Positions 7,200 through 16,205 are shown, counted from the stretch's first letter. The stretch: DNA of 64,000 bases from UBA3951 sp050952125 (GCA_050952125.1 JBMNKK010000004.1:124001-188000); one strand, 5' to 3'. Program-made: numbers and translations. Notes: generated by a model not told the origin, from the letters alone.

Positions 7200-9905
7200 T
7201 TAGTCCGCCTGCCACTCAACGCCTGCTCCGGAACCGAAGAAGACTCCGCCGAAGCTACCGCTTGCATTAGGATCATCTTTGAGAACCAGAACGTTGACCT
7301 TGGCGGGAGCCCCCGCGCTTGTGGGAGCCTCGTAGATCAGGTAGTCGACTGGGTCAGCATGTTCGGGGTACACGAACACGCCCCTGTCCCCATCGAACAA
7401 GTAAGCGACGGAATCCTCCGGATCCTTATGCGGATCATAGGGAGCCCCTATGATCTCAGTCGTTGTGCTCCCGTCGGCCCAGGTGAAGGTGACGTACAGC
7501 CCGTATGGCACATCCTCTCCATCCGGGATGCAGTAGGTAGCGAAAATGTGGTAGGCCGTGCCGTCGTCGTAGTGCACTTTGCTGCCGCACTGGGTACCGT
7601 GGAAGACATTGCCCGGTCGGTTTTCGCCATATAGGTCGAAAGCGTTGATTTCCACGCCCACACGGTGGATATGGAGCTCGCGGGTGACGGAGCCGTTGAT
7701 CGTAATCTCCAGAGTAATCCGGTCGTAGAAGTCGGACAGGAACTCAACCGTGTAGGTATCGTCTGTCGGGTCACCCCCATCTCCCTCGTCATGCGACACG
7801 GTGTAGCCCTGGAATGTACCGGTAGGTACTGAGAACTCACTCACTCCACCGAGCCCGTTGGGAGGAAGCGAGAGCGTGGAGCGGTCGTTGCCGAAGAACA
7901 CCAGAGAAGTGTAGTCCCCTGTAGTCAGCTGGGCGTAGCGGTTGAGCTCCCATTGCAGTGTCCTCTGCTGTCCAGCGCCGCTCGATGCGTCAACCCAGAC
8001 GCAGTATGCATCAGCCTGGATCACGTCAAACCCGAACCAGTTCGCCTCATCGGCCGGGTTCGCCGGTCTATTGGCGATATGCATCTGAAGGCGGTAGAAG
8101 GGTTGATTAGCGACGATTCTGTAGCGGCCGCTGCCCGCGAGCGCGCCATCCGCGACATCAGGGCTCAGCCACCCCTCCATGCCGGCGCTGTACGCGCCGA
8201 AGACCTCTATGGATCCGCTGTCCATGGCCGGAAGTTCAAACCCACCGAGTTGCGCATCGTCTGAATCGGCCATCAGTACTTCGTTTACCTCTAGACCCTC
8301 GTGCTCGCCAACCACCTTGAACAAGATATTGCTGGGTTCTCTCACGATGTATCCGGTCGTTTGCGGCGAGGTCGCCTCGTCGACTGTCAACGTGAAACAG
8401 AAAGTGCCGTAGTCTTCGCCGTCTCCGGGGAGGTCGACGTCTGTGACCGTCACGCTATATCCATCCACATACCCTAGCCCGTCTATCTCACCGCGCAGGG
8501 CTGCCTCCACGGCTCCCGGACTGCCGGCATCCGCTACCAGTATCGCGTAGCTCTTCTGCAGGATGCTGTCGACAGTAGGCGGGGTCTCCGAGACGAAGGT
8601 AACCGAGAGAATGAGATCTTCGGTGACGTTATAGATAACGATCGGGCGACTGCCGTCCGGTTGGGCGGGCAGAAGATCAACCCATTCCCAGTCTTCTCCA
8701 TTCGCTTGCCGGGTGACTGTCACCGGACCGACCACGAAGCCTTCATCCGGCATCAGCGTGAAGGTCGCATCGCCTCCGTCGTCTACGTCACGTGGCCCGT
8801 CCACCCACCCATGAATACCGAAGTCGGTGTATATCTGCCAAGGACGCGGCCCTTCACCACCCGGATCGCCTCCACCGCCTCCGGGGCCTCCCGAACGGAC
8901 CCACTTCGACACGCCGGAATCGTAATAGAAGAGGCCGCGCAGCTCCTCAGTGGGATTGCCAGATGCGGCATCCTCGGGACTGTCATAGAAACTGAGGTCC
9001 GATATTGACAGAGGTACACCAGAATGGTCGTCGACGAAGAGTTCAATACGGCCGCCTTCGCTGCCGGTCACGCTCCCGCTGTTCGACAGCTGCGCTCCCC
9101 CGGAAAGCCGCAGGAAGTTCTCCACGACTATGCTGGCGTCTTCGTTGTTAATAAGCTCGGCTCCATCATTGATCTCCAGGTTGCCGCCTACGGTGATCGT
9201 CCCGTGGTTTTCCAGTTTGCCATCGGTCACTCTGTCTGCGCCGGTTTCATCATCGTAGTAGCGGTCATCCCGAACCTCGATACGCCCGTGGTCAAGACTA
9301 TCGGCAGCCGGATCGGCCTCTATGACGATCGTGCCGTAGTTGGTGAAAACCACTCCCCTGAGGTCAACTCTGGCCCCTGCCTCCACTGTGAGGGTTACGT
9401 CTTCGTTCACGGTGATGCTGCACATACTCAGATCCACCGAGTTCTCCGGCGACACAGTGCAGTCAGAGCTCACGACGTAGTGATTCGACAGCGCGTCATA
9501 AAACTCCGCGAGTGCCCCTGGGGCGCCTCCAGGACCTGGATCGCCTCCACCGCCTCCGGGGCCTTCTGAACGGATCCACTTCTCCGCATCGGAGTCGTAA
9601 TAGAAGAGGCCGCGCAGCTCCTCAGTGGGATCATCAGATGCGGCATCCTCAGGACTGTCATAGAAACTGAGGCCCGATATTGACAGAGGTACACCAGAAT
9701 GGTCGTCGACGAAGAGTTCAATACGGCCGCCTTCGCTGCCGGTCACGCTCCCGCTGTTCGACAGCTGCGCTCCCCCGGAAAGCCGCAGGAAGTTCTCCAC
9801 GACTATGCTGGCGTCTTCGTTGTTAATAAGCTCGGCTCCATCATTGATCTCCAGGTTGCCGCCTACGGTGATCGTCCCGTGGTTTTCCAGTATGCCATCG
9901 GTCAC
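7200..9905 (-). CDS. large secreted repeat protein, C-terminal part after a frameshift
   Basis: This 901-aa frame is the continuation of the frame at 9902-11077. The junction residues follow the pattern of the intact repeat copy, so the two are one gene of about 1,292 codons split by one missing base near 9985. The first residues (TDGILENHGTITVGG) are the middle of a repeat and not a protein start, and there is no ribosome binding site. It contains one and a half copies of a Gly/Asn-rich beta-helix-like repeat, Pro/Gly linkers, a bacterial-repeat-type domain (DFGIHGWVDGPRDVDDGGDA, then LSVTFVSE) and a long beta-rich C-terminus without SLH repeats. It is probably a surface protein. Whether it is expressed whole depends on whether the frameshift is real. 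Confidence 0.75.
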   Translation of the reverse strand: MTDGILENHGTITVGGNLEINDGAELINNEDASIVVENFLRLSGGAQLSNSGSVTGSEGGRIELFVDDHSGVPLSISGLSFYDSPEDAASDDPTEELRGLFYYDSDAEKWIRSEGPGGGGGDPGPGGAPGALAEFYDALSNHYVVSSDCTVSPENSVDLSMCSITVNEDVTLTVEAGARVDLRGVVFTNYGTIVIEADPAADSLDHGRIEVRDDRYYDDETGADRVTDGKLENHGTITVGGNLEINDGAELINNEDASIVVENFLRLSGGAQLSNSGSVTGSEGGRIELFVDDHSGVPLSISDLSFYDSPEDAASGNPTEELRGLFYYDSGVSKWVRSGGPGGGGGDPGGEGPRPWQIYTDFGIHGWVDGPRDVDDGGDATFTLMPDEGFVVGPVTVTRQANGEDWEWVDLLPAQPDGSRPIVIYNVTEDLILSVTFVSETPPTVDSILQKSYAILVADAGSPGAVEAALRGEIDGLGYVDGYSVTVTDVDLPGDGEDYGTFCFTLTVDEATSPQTTGYIVREPSNILFKVVGEHEGLEVNEVLMADSDDAQLGGFELPAMDSGSIEVFGAYSAGMEGWLSPDVADGALAGSGRYRIVANQPFYRLQMHIANRPANPADEANWFGFDVIQADAYCVWVDASSGAGQQRTLQWELNRYAQLTTGDYTSLVFFGNDRSTLSLPPNGLGGVSEFSVPTGTFQGYTVSHDEGDGGDPTDDTYTVEFLSDFYDRITLEITINGSVTRELHIHRVGVEINAFDLYGENRPGNVFHGTQCGSKVHYDDGTAYHIFATYCIPDGEDVPYGLYVTFTWADGSTTTEIIGAPYDPHKDPEDSVAYLFDGDRGVFVYPEHADPVDYLIYEAPTSAGAPAKVNVLVLKDDPNASGSFGGVFFGSGAGVEWQAD
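8871..9545. repeat. tandem direct repeat, copy 1 of 2 (675 bp)
   Basis: It starts at TCCACCGCCTCCGGGGCC and matches the copy at 9546-10219 almost base for base over its whole length; only scattered substitutions were noticed. It lies inside the large secreted protein gene and encodes a 225-residue unit with a Gly-rich linker, a beta-helix-like Asn/Gly section and a segment ending near LRGLFYYDS. Confidence 0.85.
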
Positions 9906-10219
9906 TCTGTCTTCGCCGGTTTCATCATCGTGGTAGCGGTCATCCCGGACCTCGATACGCCCGTGGTCAGGACTATCGGCAGCCGATCGGCCTCTATGAC
10001 GATCGTGCCGTAGTTGGTGAAAACCACTCCCCTGAGGTCAACTCTGGCCCCTGCCTCCACTGTGAGGGTTACGTCTTCGTTCACGGTGATGCTGCACATA
10101 CTCAGATCCACCGAGTTCTCCGGCGACACAGTGCAGTCAGAGCTCACGACGTAGTGATTCGACAGCGCGTCATAAAACTCCGCGAGTGCCCCTGGGGCGC
10201 CTCCAGGACCTGGATCGCC
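9546..10219. repeat. tandem direct repeat, copy 2 of 2 (674 bp, one base deleted)
   Basis: This is the second copy of the 675-bp unit, directly adjoining the first. It is one base shorter because of the missing G near 9985, which breaks the reading frame. Its end runs into the Gly-rich linker of the protein (GGEPGGGDPGPGG on the minus strand). Near-identity of the copies indicates a recent duplication or ongoing gene conversion. Confidence 0.8.
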
Positions 10220-11077
10220 GCCTCCGGGTTCGCCGCCTCCCCCGCCCATCGCACGCCAACACGTGCCGTTCCACTCAAAAGTCAACTCTCCGTGCTCCGA
10301 GGGAGGTGTAAACGGAGTCACTCCGTCTTCCTGATAGAGAGTCAAGCCGTCGCCGCTAACCGTAGCATTGGGCCGAAGTGTGAGCCACTGACCGTTGTCG
10401 GCCGTCACGGTTCCGCTCACTGAGAGCGAATTCTGGATGATGAGTTCGTTGGTGTAAGCCCCGCCTGTGATGCAGACAGTGCCACCCTCTTCCACGACCA
10501 TGTCACGCACTTCCAGGAGCGTGTCGACGCTCAGGAACCCATCCTGCTCGACGACCACTTCGTGGCCTTGAGCGCCAGAACTAGTGGTTGTTGAGCCCGT
10601 AACTGTACAACGGATCTCAGCTCCATCTACGGCTGGAATCAGCCCGTCTGCAGGCCCGTTGGCGACCTCGGTTAGCGCCTCCTTCGGCGACCCTCCGGCG
10701 CTTGTGCCCGTGATCACGTAGCTCGCATCGGGACTCACCGACGACTCACCCAGAAGGTACAACTCGTCACAGTAGACGGTTCCCGATACAGCAACGTTGC
10801 TCAATATCACCGTTCTCCCGTGAAGTTGTAGGTCCCCCGCGACATCTGCGGGATCCCCGGAAGCCGCGTCCAGCGAATACACCACAACAGCCACGCAATC
10901 TTGTTCGTCCTTGGCGTCATTCGCGTTGGTATAGCCCGTCACAACGCTAGCGTCAGACCAATCAGGTTCTGTTGCCGTCACTGCGGCGTACTGCACTGTG
11001 CCTTCGGCGTGTGCCACCCAGGGCACCATAGTGAGACACATAGCGATGCATAGAAGTATTGCTGCGATTCTCCTCAT
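9902..11077 (-). CDS. large secreted repeat protein, N-terminal part before a frameshift
   Basis: A signal peptide (MRRIAAILLCIAMCLTMV, then cleavage near AHAEG) and an AGGAGG ribosome binding site show that this is the true 5' end. About 230 residues of beta-rich sequence with valine/glycine motifs follow, then the first repeat copy, which begins after the linker GGEPGGGDPGPGGAPG. After FTNYGTIVIEAD the frame changes to a spurious tail (RLPIVLTTGVSRS) and stops. The intact copy reads EADPAADSLDHG at this point. The matching DNA has AGCCGG in the second copy and AGCCG here, so exactly one G is missing. Confidence 0.75.
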   Translation of the reverse strand: MRRIAAILLCIAMCLTMVPWVAHAEGTVQYAAVTATEPDWSDASVVTGYTNANDAKDEQDCVAVVVYSLDAASGDPADVAGDLQLHGRTVILSNVAVSGTVYCDELYLLGESSVSPDASYVITGTSAGGSPKEALTEVANGPADGLIPAVDGAEIRCTVTGSTTTSSGAQGHEVVVEQDGFLSVDTLLEVRDMVVEEGGTVCITGGAYTNELIIQNSLSVSGTVTADNGQWLTLRPNATVSGDGLTLYQEDGVTPFTPPSEHGELTFEWNGTCWRAMGGGGGEPGGGDPGPGGAPGALAEFYDALSNHYVVSSDCTVSPENSVDLSMCSITVNEDVTLTVEAGARVDLRGVVFTNYGTIVIEADRLPIVLTTGVSRSGMTATTMMKPAKTE

Positions 11078-11375
11078 TGGAATACCTCCTCAGGAGACAC
11101 TCGCGTGTTTTGCGAGCATCTCTCTCGTGCGGCATGTACTGTATGGACCAGAGGCTGCATGACCCTTTGGTACTGTGGTCCCAAGGATCTTAACGGGATT
11201 TCCTGACAGACCACCAGTAGAGACCATGGCGGGGCGGGGTCTAGTTTTCGTCTAGGTGGCGGAATAGGTTACCTCATCAGGCGTTCCAAGCAGGTACTCC
11301 GCACGGCGGCAGCGAATTGAGCCACGGTATAGGGTTTGGCGCTTACTATTCATACTGTGCGAAGGCGGTCTTGCC

Positions 11376-12791
11376 GTGAAGGACAAGAATTGGTTCCTCT
11401 ACTGCAGCATTATCGGAGTCGCGTTCTGGTGGACCGGCACAGCCTACATGTCCAGCGTGTACAGACTCCTCCGCTTCTACACGCCCTCACAGGTAGACGT
11501 ATTCGCCATGGTCACCTATTACATAATGCAGGTACTAGGGTTAGCCGCGTACTCCCTGCTAATGAGATCTCACCGCAAGCAAGCCGTGAGCCGGAAGTTC
11601 TTCGTGTTGCTAGTCCTAGCTGAAGCTGCCGTAGTGCCCATCGCCCTCCATGCGGACTCCCCGGTAGTGCTATTGGTGGCCGGCCATGTAATGAACCTGC
11701 TCCATGGCGCTGTTGCAGGATACTACCTTATGCAGCTCTCGTGTCTAGTGCCGGGGATGCACAGGGGCAAGACGTTTGGCATAGGATACGCGATCGGTAG
11801 CATCGGCTCTTGGCTGGTGTCGTTGCCTGACCGCGGCGAGTTCCTTCAGAGCGACAGTGTTGTGTGGGTCTACTGGCTGCTAATGGGCATCAGCCTTGTC
11901 CTCCTCCGGTTCGCTGGCGAGCCACGTCTTGATCACGAGTCTGTCGCCCAGGAACCCACACGCAGCTCAGGGTCGGTCCGAATCCCCGAGCCTACACCCG
12001 GTGAGCGCCTGTGGGTTGATAGGAGCCTATGGCTCAACATCGCGATCGCCATAATCCTGCTAACAACCGCAAGAACCGTGGGCTTCAGCTTTCCCGCTGC
12101 GGACATTAGTAGCGTCGTGAACCTGGAATTATCGCGAGCGTGGTACGCTCTGGGATTGGTCACGGCAGGACTCATAAATGACAGAAGCAGGAGAGAAGGC
12201 GCGGCGTGCGCGCTCGTCGCGCTGGTCTTCCCCTTCATAGCCATCACCTTGAAGACTGAACCGTCCCTCGTGGCAGTCATGTGGGCCCTGGGATATATCT
12301 TCTTGGGCTTCATGGCCGTCCATCGTGTCCTTTCGTTCGCTGACATCGCGCGAAGCCTTCCAAGCCTACTGCCTCTTGCTGGTGTGGGACTCCTGGCGGG
12401 CAGAATTGGCGACATCCTCGGCACTGTGGGAGCACTGCTCTGCAGCGACAACGTGATAATACTGGTTACGGTGACTGCGGCTACGGCGATCCTTGCCATT
12501 CTGTTCTTCCTCAAGATCTACCAGAAGCTCTACATGCCTGCTCCGACTGGGGAACACGTTGACCAGTTGAGATTGGGTCGCTTTGAGAGCCAGCGCGGCT
12601 TATCGATCCGGGAGCGAGAAGTGTTCCGCCTGCTCATAAGCGGAGCCACCAATCAGGAGATCGCGGGCCAGCTCTTTGTGTCGGAGAGCACCGTGAAGTT
12701 CCACGTAACCAACATACTCAGGAAGACTGGATGCCGTAGCCGGAATGAGGTCCTGGCGCTGTACGACAGTTTCCCTGCCCATCTTGAGTGA
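11376..12791 (+). CDS. LuxR-family regulator with a 12-helix MFS-like membrane domain
   Basis: A 471-aa protein with two parts. Residues about 1-395 form roughly 11-12 hydrophobic helices resembling a major-facilitator fold, and residues about 405-465 are a GerE/LuxR helix-turn-helix (SIREREVFRLLISGATNQEI, then SESTVKFHVTNILRKTG). A short linker joins them. This architecture suggests a membrane-bound transcription factor in which the transporter-like part senses a ligand and the C-terminus binds DNA at the inner face. The GTG start has AAGGCGG 7 bases upstream. The gene is divergent from the surface-protein operon across a 298-bp gap in which no clear sigma-A promoter was found, so control of that operon is a reasonable inference only. 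Confidence 0.85.
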   Translation: MKDKNWFLYCSIIGVAFWWTGTAYMSSVYRLLRFYTPSQVDVFAMVTYYIMQVLGLAAYSLLMRSHRKQAVSRKFFVLLVLAEAAVVPIALHADSPVVLLVAGHVMNLLHGAVAGYYLMQLSCLVPGMHRGKTFGIGYAIGSIGSWLVSLPDRGEFLQSDSVVWVYWLLMGISLVLLRFAGEPRLDHESVAQEPTRSSGSVRIPEPTPGERLWVDRSLWLNIAIAIILLTTARTVGFSFPAADISSVVNLELSRAWYALGLVTAGLINDRSRREGAACALVALVFPFIAITLKTEPSLVAVMWALGYIFLGFMAVHRVLSFADIARSLPSLLPLAGVGLLAGRIGDILGTVGALLCSDNVIILVTVTAATAILAILFFLKIYQKLYMPAPTGEHVDQLRLGRFESQRGLSIREREVFRLLISGATNQEIAGQLFVSESTVKFHVTNILRKTGCRSRNEVLALYDSFPAHLE

Positions 12792-12924
12792 CACCTTGAG
12801 ACTTGCCACATGATGGCAACTATCGCACTTCTGCCCCCCGGGCGACTTAAGTCTAGAATGTCGGACTCAACGGACTGGACAGCACTCAATGTGCCTGCTA
12901 AGACGAGGTGTCACAAAAGCAAAC

Positions 12925-13000
12925 TGGTGGACCGGAAGGGAATCGAACCCACGACCTCCTGAATGCCATTCAGGCGCTCTCCCAACTGAGCTACCGGCCC
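12925..13000 (-). tRNA. tRNA-Ala (anticodon GGC)
   Basis: The minus strand folds as a 76-base cloverleaf with encoded CCA. The acceptor stem GGGCCGG pairs with CCGGTCC (one G-T pair), the D arm is GCTC/GAGC, the anticodon stem is CCTGA/TCAGG with loop ATGGCAT (anticodon GGC, alanine), and the T arm contains GGTTCGATTCC. It lies 87 bases downstream of rsfS on the same strand. Confidence 0.97.
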
Positions 13001-13088
13001 ACCTTAGGGGTTGCGACTCAACCCGCAGGTTGGGTCACAAATCGCATTATACCCTGCATGGACGGGACAGTCAACACCATGTACTGGT

Positions 13089-13472
13089 TCAGATGCCGGC
13101 GTGCGGCCTCGTACCCGACATGGCCTTCGCGCTCACGGTGACCTTTGGCGCATCGCCCCAGAGGCGCTCCAAGCCGTAGAACGTCCTTTCAGTTTCGCGG
13201 AACACGTGGACCACAACATCGCCGTAGTCAAGGAGCACCCACAGCCCTCCCTCATAGCCCTCAATGTGCCTGGGCTTGCGGACGACCTCCAGACCCTCCA
13301 ACACCAGATCGGCTAGGGCCCGCACGTGCCTCTGGTTGCCCGCTGATGCAATCACGAAGTAATCTGCTATGAGAGTCAATCCTTGCACCGCAAGGACGAT
13401 CACGTTTTCTGCCTTTCCTGCATCCAAGAGAGTCGCGGCCGACCGCGCCAGGTCGCCCGCTTCGCCCTTCAA
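13089..13472 (-). CDS. rsfS: ribosome silencing factor RsfS
   Basis: A 127-aa RsfS/Iojap protein, which binds L14 on the large ribosomal subunit and blocks subunit joining when nutrients are low. Family motifs are present: VIVLAVQGLTLIADYFVIAS, then NQRHVRALADLV, EGYEGGLWVLLDYGDVVVHVF and the tail RTFYGLERLWGDA. The start is ambiguous. The TTG at 13472 has GAGGA 7 bases upstream and gives the usual family length. The frame is open further up to an ATA codon at 13517, which lies 9 bases after a perfect GGAGGT. The gene follows the LCP gene, whose stop overlaps the upstream ribosome binding site region, in the order LCP-rsfS also seen in related bacteria. Confidence 0.92.
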   Translation of the reverse strand: MKGEAGDLARSAATLLDAGKAENVIVLAVQGLTLIADYFVIASAGNQRHVRALADLVLEGLEVVRKPRHIEGYEGGLWVLLDYGDVVVHVFRETERTFYGLERLWGDAPKVTVSAKAMSGTRPHAGI

Positions 13473-13533
13473 GATGCTGTCCTCAACCTCGGTGAGTTCG
13501 CGTGTATCGTTAGTTATTGCGCTCGCACCTCCG

Positions 13534-14793
13534 CTATTCAGTCGGGCGCCCGTAATCTGGACCTACGATAACGAGAACCTGCGCTTCCTCAGGAATGCTT
13601 GTTCCGTTGTAAGGCTGGGCGTCGGGACAATGCTGCCTCACGCTGCGCAATACTAGTGCTTGGGCTACTTGATCAGCACTTCTCGCCACGACCCGAGTAG
13701 CAGCATAGTCCTGCTTACTAGCGTTCCCTACCGAGACCACCTGGAAACCGTATCCCCGGAGTATCGACGCCAAACCGTCGGCAACACCGGGTACTCCGCT
13801 GCCGTTCTCCACAGCAATGGTCACGGCGGCGTTTCTCTCTCTGCTTATGCCCTTGATGAGGTCATTAACCATCTGAGCGGTCTTCTCGCCGTCAGGGACC
13901 CAGTAGCTGAGTTCAACCCCATTGTCGGTAATGTACTTGTCAATTCCGGGCACCATACCCATCTTCACGTTGTCGGGGTCGATTCCTCTAGCTATGTTTG
14001 CCAGCTCGATAATCTCCGGGCCGGTGAGGTCGGTCTTGATGTAAGGTGCCAACTCCTCATACAGGGCCGGTATTTTGATTATGCCCGAAAGGCTCACTGC
14101 TTTCTTGATTAGAGCCTTCAGGAAAGCTTCCTGTACCCTGATCCTCCCGATATCGGCGTCAGTGTAGCCTCTGTAGCGAACGAGCTCCAGTGCCCTGTCC
14201 CCGTCCAGGTGCGTGGGACCCTTCTTGAAGTCAATGTACAGATTCTGATACGGGTCTTCGTAGTGCATATCCTCGGGAATATCCATGTCGACTCCACCCA
14301 GAGCATTGACAGCTCTCTTGAAAGCCTCGAAGTCCGCCCGCGCGTAGTAATCGATATCGATCTCGAGGAATTGCTCTACGGTCTCAATAGTAAGGTTGGG
14401 CCCGCCGTACGCGTGAGCGTGCCCCATCTTGCTGTACTCGGCGATCTTCCCGGGGATGAAAACCCTCGTGTCGCGAGGGATAGATACGATGGCGGCATCT
14501 TTGGTAATCGGGTCGATACTCACCACCATGTTGACGTCTGAGCGGGTCCATTCATTGGTCCGGGTGCCATTCACTCCCGCGTCGACCCCGAGCACGAGTA
14601 TATTGATGCGCCCGGTCAAGTCCGCTCCGAGTTCCATATCCAGTTCGGAAAGGCCGGTCATATACTTATAGAAGCCGAAAACCAAGCCGACCGAGAACAG
14701 AGCTAAAGCCAACACAACGAAGCCCAAGATCCTTGGCCACCGCTTCCGGGGCTTCGGTATGTCCGACCTTTGAAAAACCCTTGTTTCGTCCAT
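13534..14793 (-). CDS. LytR-CpsA-Psr (LCP) family cell-wall ligase with LytR C-terminal domain
   Basis: A 419-aa membrane-anchored protein. A short cytoplasmic N-terminus and one membrane segment (about residues 24-45) precede the LCP domain, with NILVLGVD, an Arg/Asp-rich core (TRSDVNMVVSIDP, SIPRDTRVFIPG) and LVRYRGYTDADIGRIRVQ. A LytR_C domain (AAVTIAVENGSGVPGVADGL) closes the protein. LCP enzymes transfer glycopolymers such as teichoic acids onto peptidoglycan at the outer face. The ATG of MDETRVFQ is preferred over the longer frame from 14862, whose extra residues are arginine-rich and unconserved. A good promoter lies at 14941-14970. Confidence 0.88.
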   Translation of the reverse strand: MDETRVFQRSDIPKPRKRWPRILGFVVLALALFSVGLVFGFYKYMTGLSELDMELGADLTGRINILVLGVDAGVNGTRTNEWTRSDVNMVVSIDPITKDAAIVSIPRDTRVFIPGKIAEYSKMGHAHAYGGPNLTIETVEQFLEIDIDYYARADFEAFKRAVNALGGVDMDIPEDMHYEDPYQNLYIDFKKGPTHLDGDRALELVRYRGYTDADIGRIRVQEAFLKALIKKAVSLSGIIKIPALYEELAPYIKTDLTGPEIIELANIARGIDPDNVKMGMVPGIDKYITDNGVELSYWVPDGEKTAQMVNDLIKGISRERNAAVTIAVENGSGVPGVADGLASILRGYGFQVVSVGNASKQDYAATRVVARSADQVAQALVLRSVRQHCPDAQPYNGTSIPEEAQVLVIVGPDYGRPTE

Positions 14794-14940
14794 CGTTGCA
14801 GCGTGCTCTTCAGCGTAGATGCTGGGCGACTGCCGCCTTCTGGATGACCGCCTCGATCTCACTCAGTATCACCACCGTTTTTCTCCGGGCCGCGCTGTCC
14901 CTTTCGGCAAACCCTGCTTACATAATCGAGTATTACTGCC

Positions 14941-14970
14941 ATTATACCCTCGCCGCTCCATTGGAGTTAA
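14941..14970 (-). promoter_or_regulatory. sigma-A type promoter for the LCP-rsfS operon
   Basis: The minus strand reads TTAACT, an 18-base spacer, then a perfect TATAAT. Transcription would start near 14934, about 140 bases before the LCP start. No other feature is evident in the 330-base gap between the LCP gene and the RNA-binding protein gene. Confidence 0.6.
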
Positions 14971-15123
14971 GGGTCTCTCGCATGCGAGTCCTGGCAATAA
15001 CATGAAGGTTGACGCATTATGTCAGATACATAGACGTACCTTGAGTCCAAAGGTTCCGCGCAAAAGGAACTGCCTCCACATCCCGCGAGAGACAAGGAGG
15101 CAAGATCGGTAACAGTATCTTAA

Positions 15124-15378
15124 TTAATATTTCGGCTGGCGCGGACGGGCTTCGTTCACAATGATTTGGCGGCCGCCAAGCAAGGTCCCGTTCATAGCCT
15201 CAACGGCTTTCTCCCCGTCGGCGTCTTCCACCTCGACGAACCCGAATCCGCGGGACCTACCGGTAGCCCGGTCGGTGATGATACGGCAGCTCTTGACCTC
15301 AACCACTTGGCTAAATGCCTTTTCCAGGTCTTCGTCGGTCGTGCTCCACGGCAGATTGCCCACGTACAGAGTCTTCAC
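15124..15378 (-). CDS. RRM-type RNA-binding protein
   Basis: An 84-aa protein that is a single RNA recognition motif. RNP2 is LYVGNLPW (residues 4-11) and RNP1 is RGFGFVEV (about 45-52), with the usual fold order between them. Bacterial single-RRM proteins of this kind bind RNA and often respond to cold or other stress; the target is unknown. The GTG start at 15378 follows a GGGGGTGA ribosome binding site; the longer frame would include that site. It lies downstream of nadD by about 75 bases on the same strand and is probably transcribed with it or on its own. Confidence 0.88.
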   Translation of the reverse strand: MKTLYVGNLPWSTTDEDLEKAFSQVVEVKSCRIITDRATGRSRGFGFVEVEDADGEKAVEAMNGTLLGGRQIIVNEARPRQPKY

Positions 15379-15452
15379 GAAAGTCACCCCCTCTCCCAGA
15401 ACGCCCTCCCATTCCAGCAACCGAGAAAACTTGAGACGCGGCAGCGCGCGAT

Positions 15453-16109
15453 CTACGCCAAATATCCAGGGCTACCGGTCCTCATGACCCGTCTTTCCGG
15501 GTCGGTCAGATAGAGTCGCTCCTTTTCTATGTACTCCATCACCGAATCAGGAACCAGGTACTTGATGGACTTCCCTTCTCTGACCTTTCGCCGGATCTCT
15601 GTTGACGCGATAGCCAACAGAGTTACAGGGAACGGGTGAATCTTGGAGAATCTTTCGTCCCCCAAGGCCTCTCCCAGGTCGTTAAGGGTCTGAACGCTGT
15701 ACCCGGGTCTAGTTACAGCGATGAAGTCGGCGAGGTTAAATAACTCGTTATAGCCCTTCCAAGTCCGAATATCTAGGATGGCGTCAAGGCCTGTAATGAA
15801 GTAAATAGCCTTTTCGCGGCTGTAAGTCTCCCTAAAGTGGCGTAGGGAATCTAGGGTGTATGAGGGTCCACACCTGTCGATTTCGATACGTGACACCTCG
15901 AAATGGGGATTATCTGAAGTAGCAAGAAGGGTCATCAAATAGCGTTGTTCTGGGGAAGTGACTTCCTCCGCTATCTTATGGGGAGGTTGTCCTGAGGGCA
16001 CAAACACAACCCGCTCAAGACCAAATCCCTGTCGTACCTCTTCAGCAGCCCTTAGATGCCCATAATGAATCGGATCAAAGGTACCGCCCATTATCCCGAT
16101 AGCTGTCAT
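15453..16109 (-). CDS. nadD: nicotinate-nucleotide adenylyltransferase
   Basis: A 218-aa enzyme of NAD synthesis that joins nicotinate mononucleotide and ATP to give deamido-NAD. The nucleotidyltransferase signature GGTFDPIHYGHL is at residues 7-18, with the HxGH element. FVPSGQPPHK, ITGLDAILDIRTW and the C-terminal STEIRRKVREGKS match NadD. The ATG of MTAIGIMGG fits the family; the longer frame adds 24 unconserved residues. It follows obg, the usual arrangement in Bacillota, although the yqeK gene commonly found next to nadD is absent here. Confidence 0.95.
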   Translation of the reverse strand: MTAIGIMGGTFDPIHYGHLRAAEEVRQGFGLERVVFVPSGQPPHKIAEEVTSPEQRYLMTLLATSDNPHFEVSRIEIDRCGPSYTLDSLRHFRETYSREKAIYFITGLDAILDIRTWKGYNELFNLADFIAVTRPGYSVQTLNDLGEALGDERFSKIHPFPVTLLAIASTEIRRKVREGKSIKYLVPDSVMEYIEKERLYLTDPERRVMRTGSPGYLA

Positions 16110-16205
16110 GAATTGCCCCCAAAACCATAGAACCGAAAAACGACTACACACGCAGGAGTTTAATTCTCTCCTTTGTTGCAAAATCCTTCTTATTTGACTG
16201 AAACC

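Noticed and set aside
12789..12916. Inverted pair AGTGACACCT and AGGTGTCACA around the end of the LuxR gene and the tRNA upstream flank
   Set aside because: The arms are about 100 bases apart with no T-run, so a terminator or attachment site is not supported.
12889..13179. Open frame reading across the tRNA-Ala on the plus strand
   Set aside because: It contains the familiar artefact of the antisense tRNA (WTGRESNPRP-like) and is not a gene.
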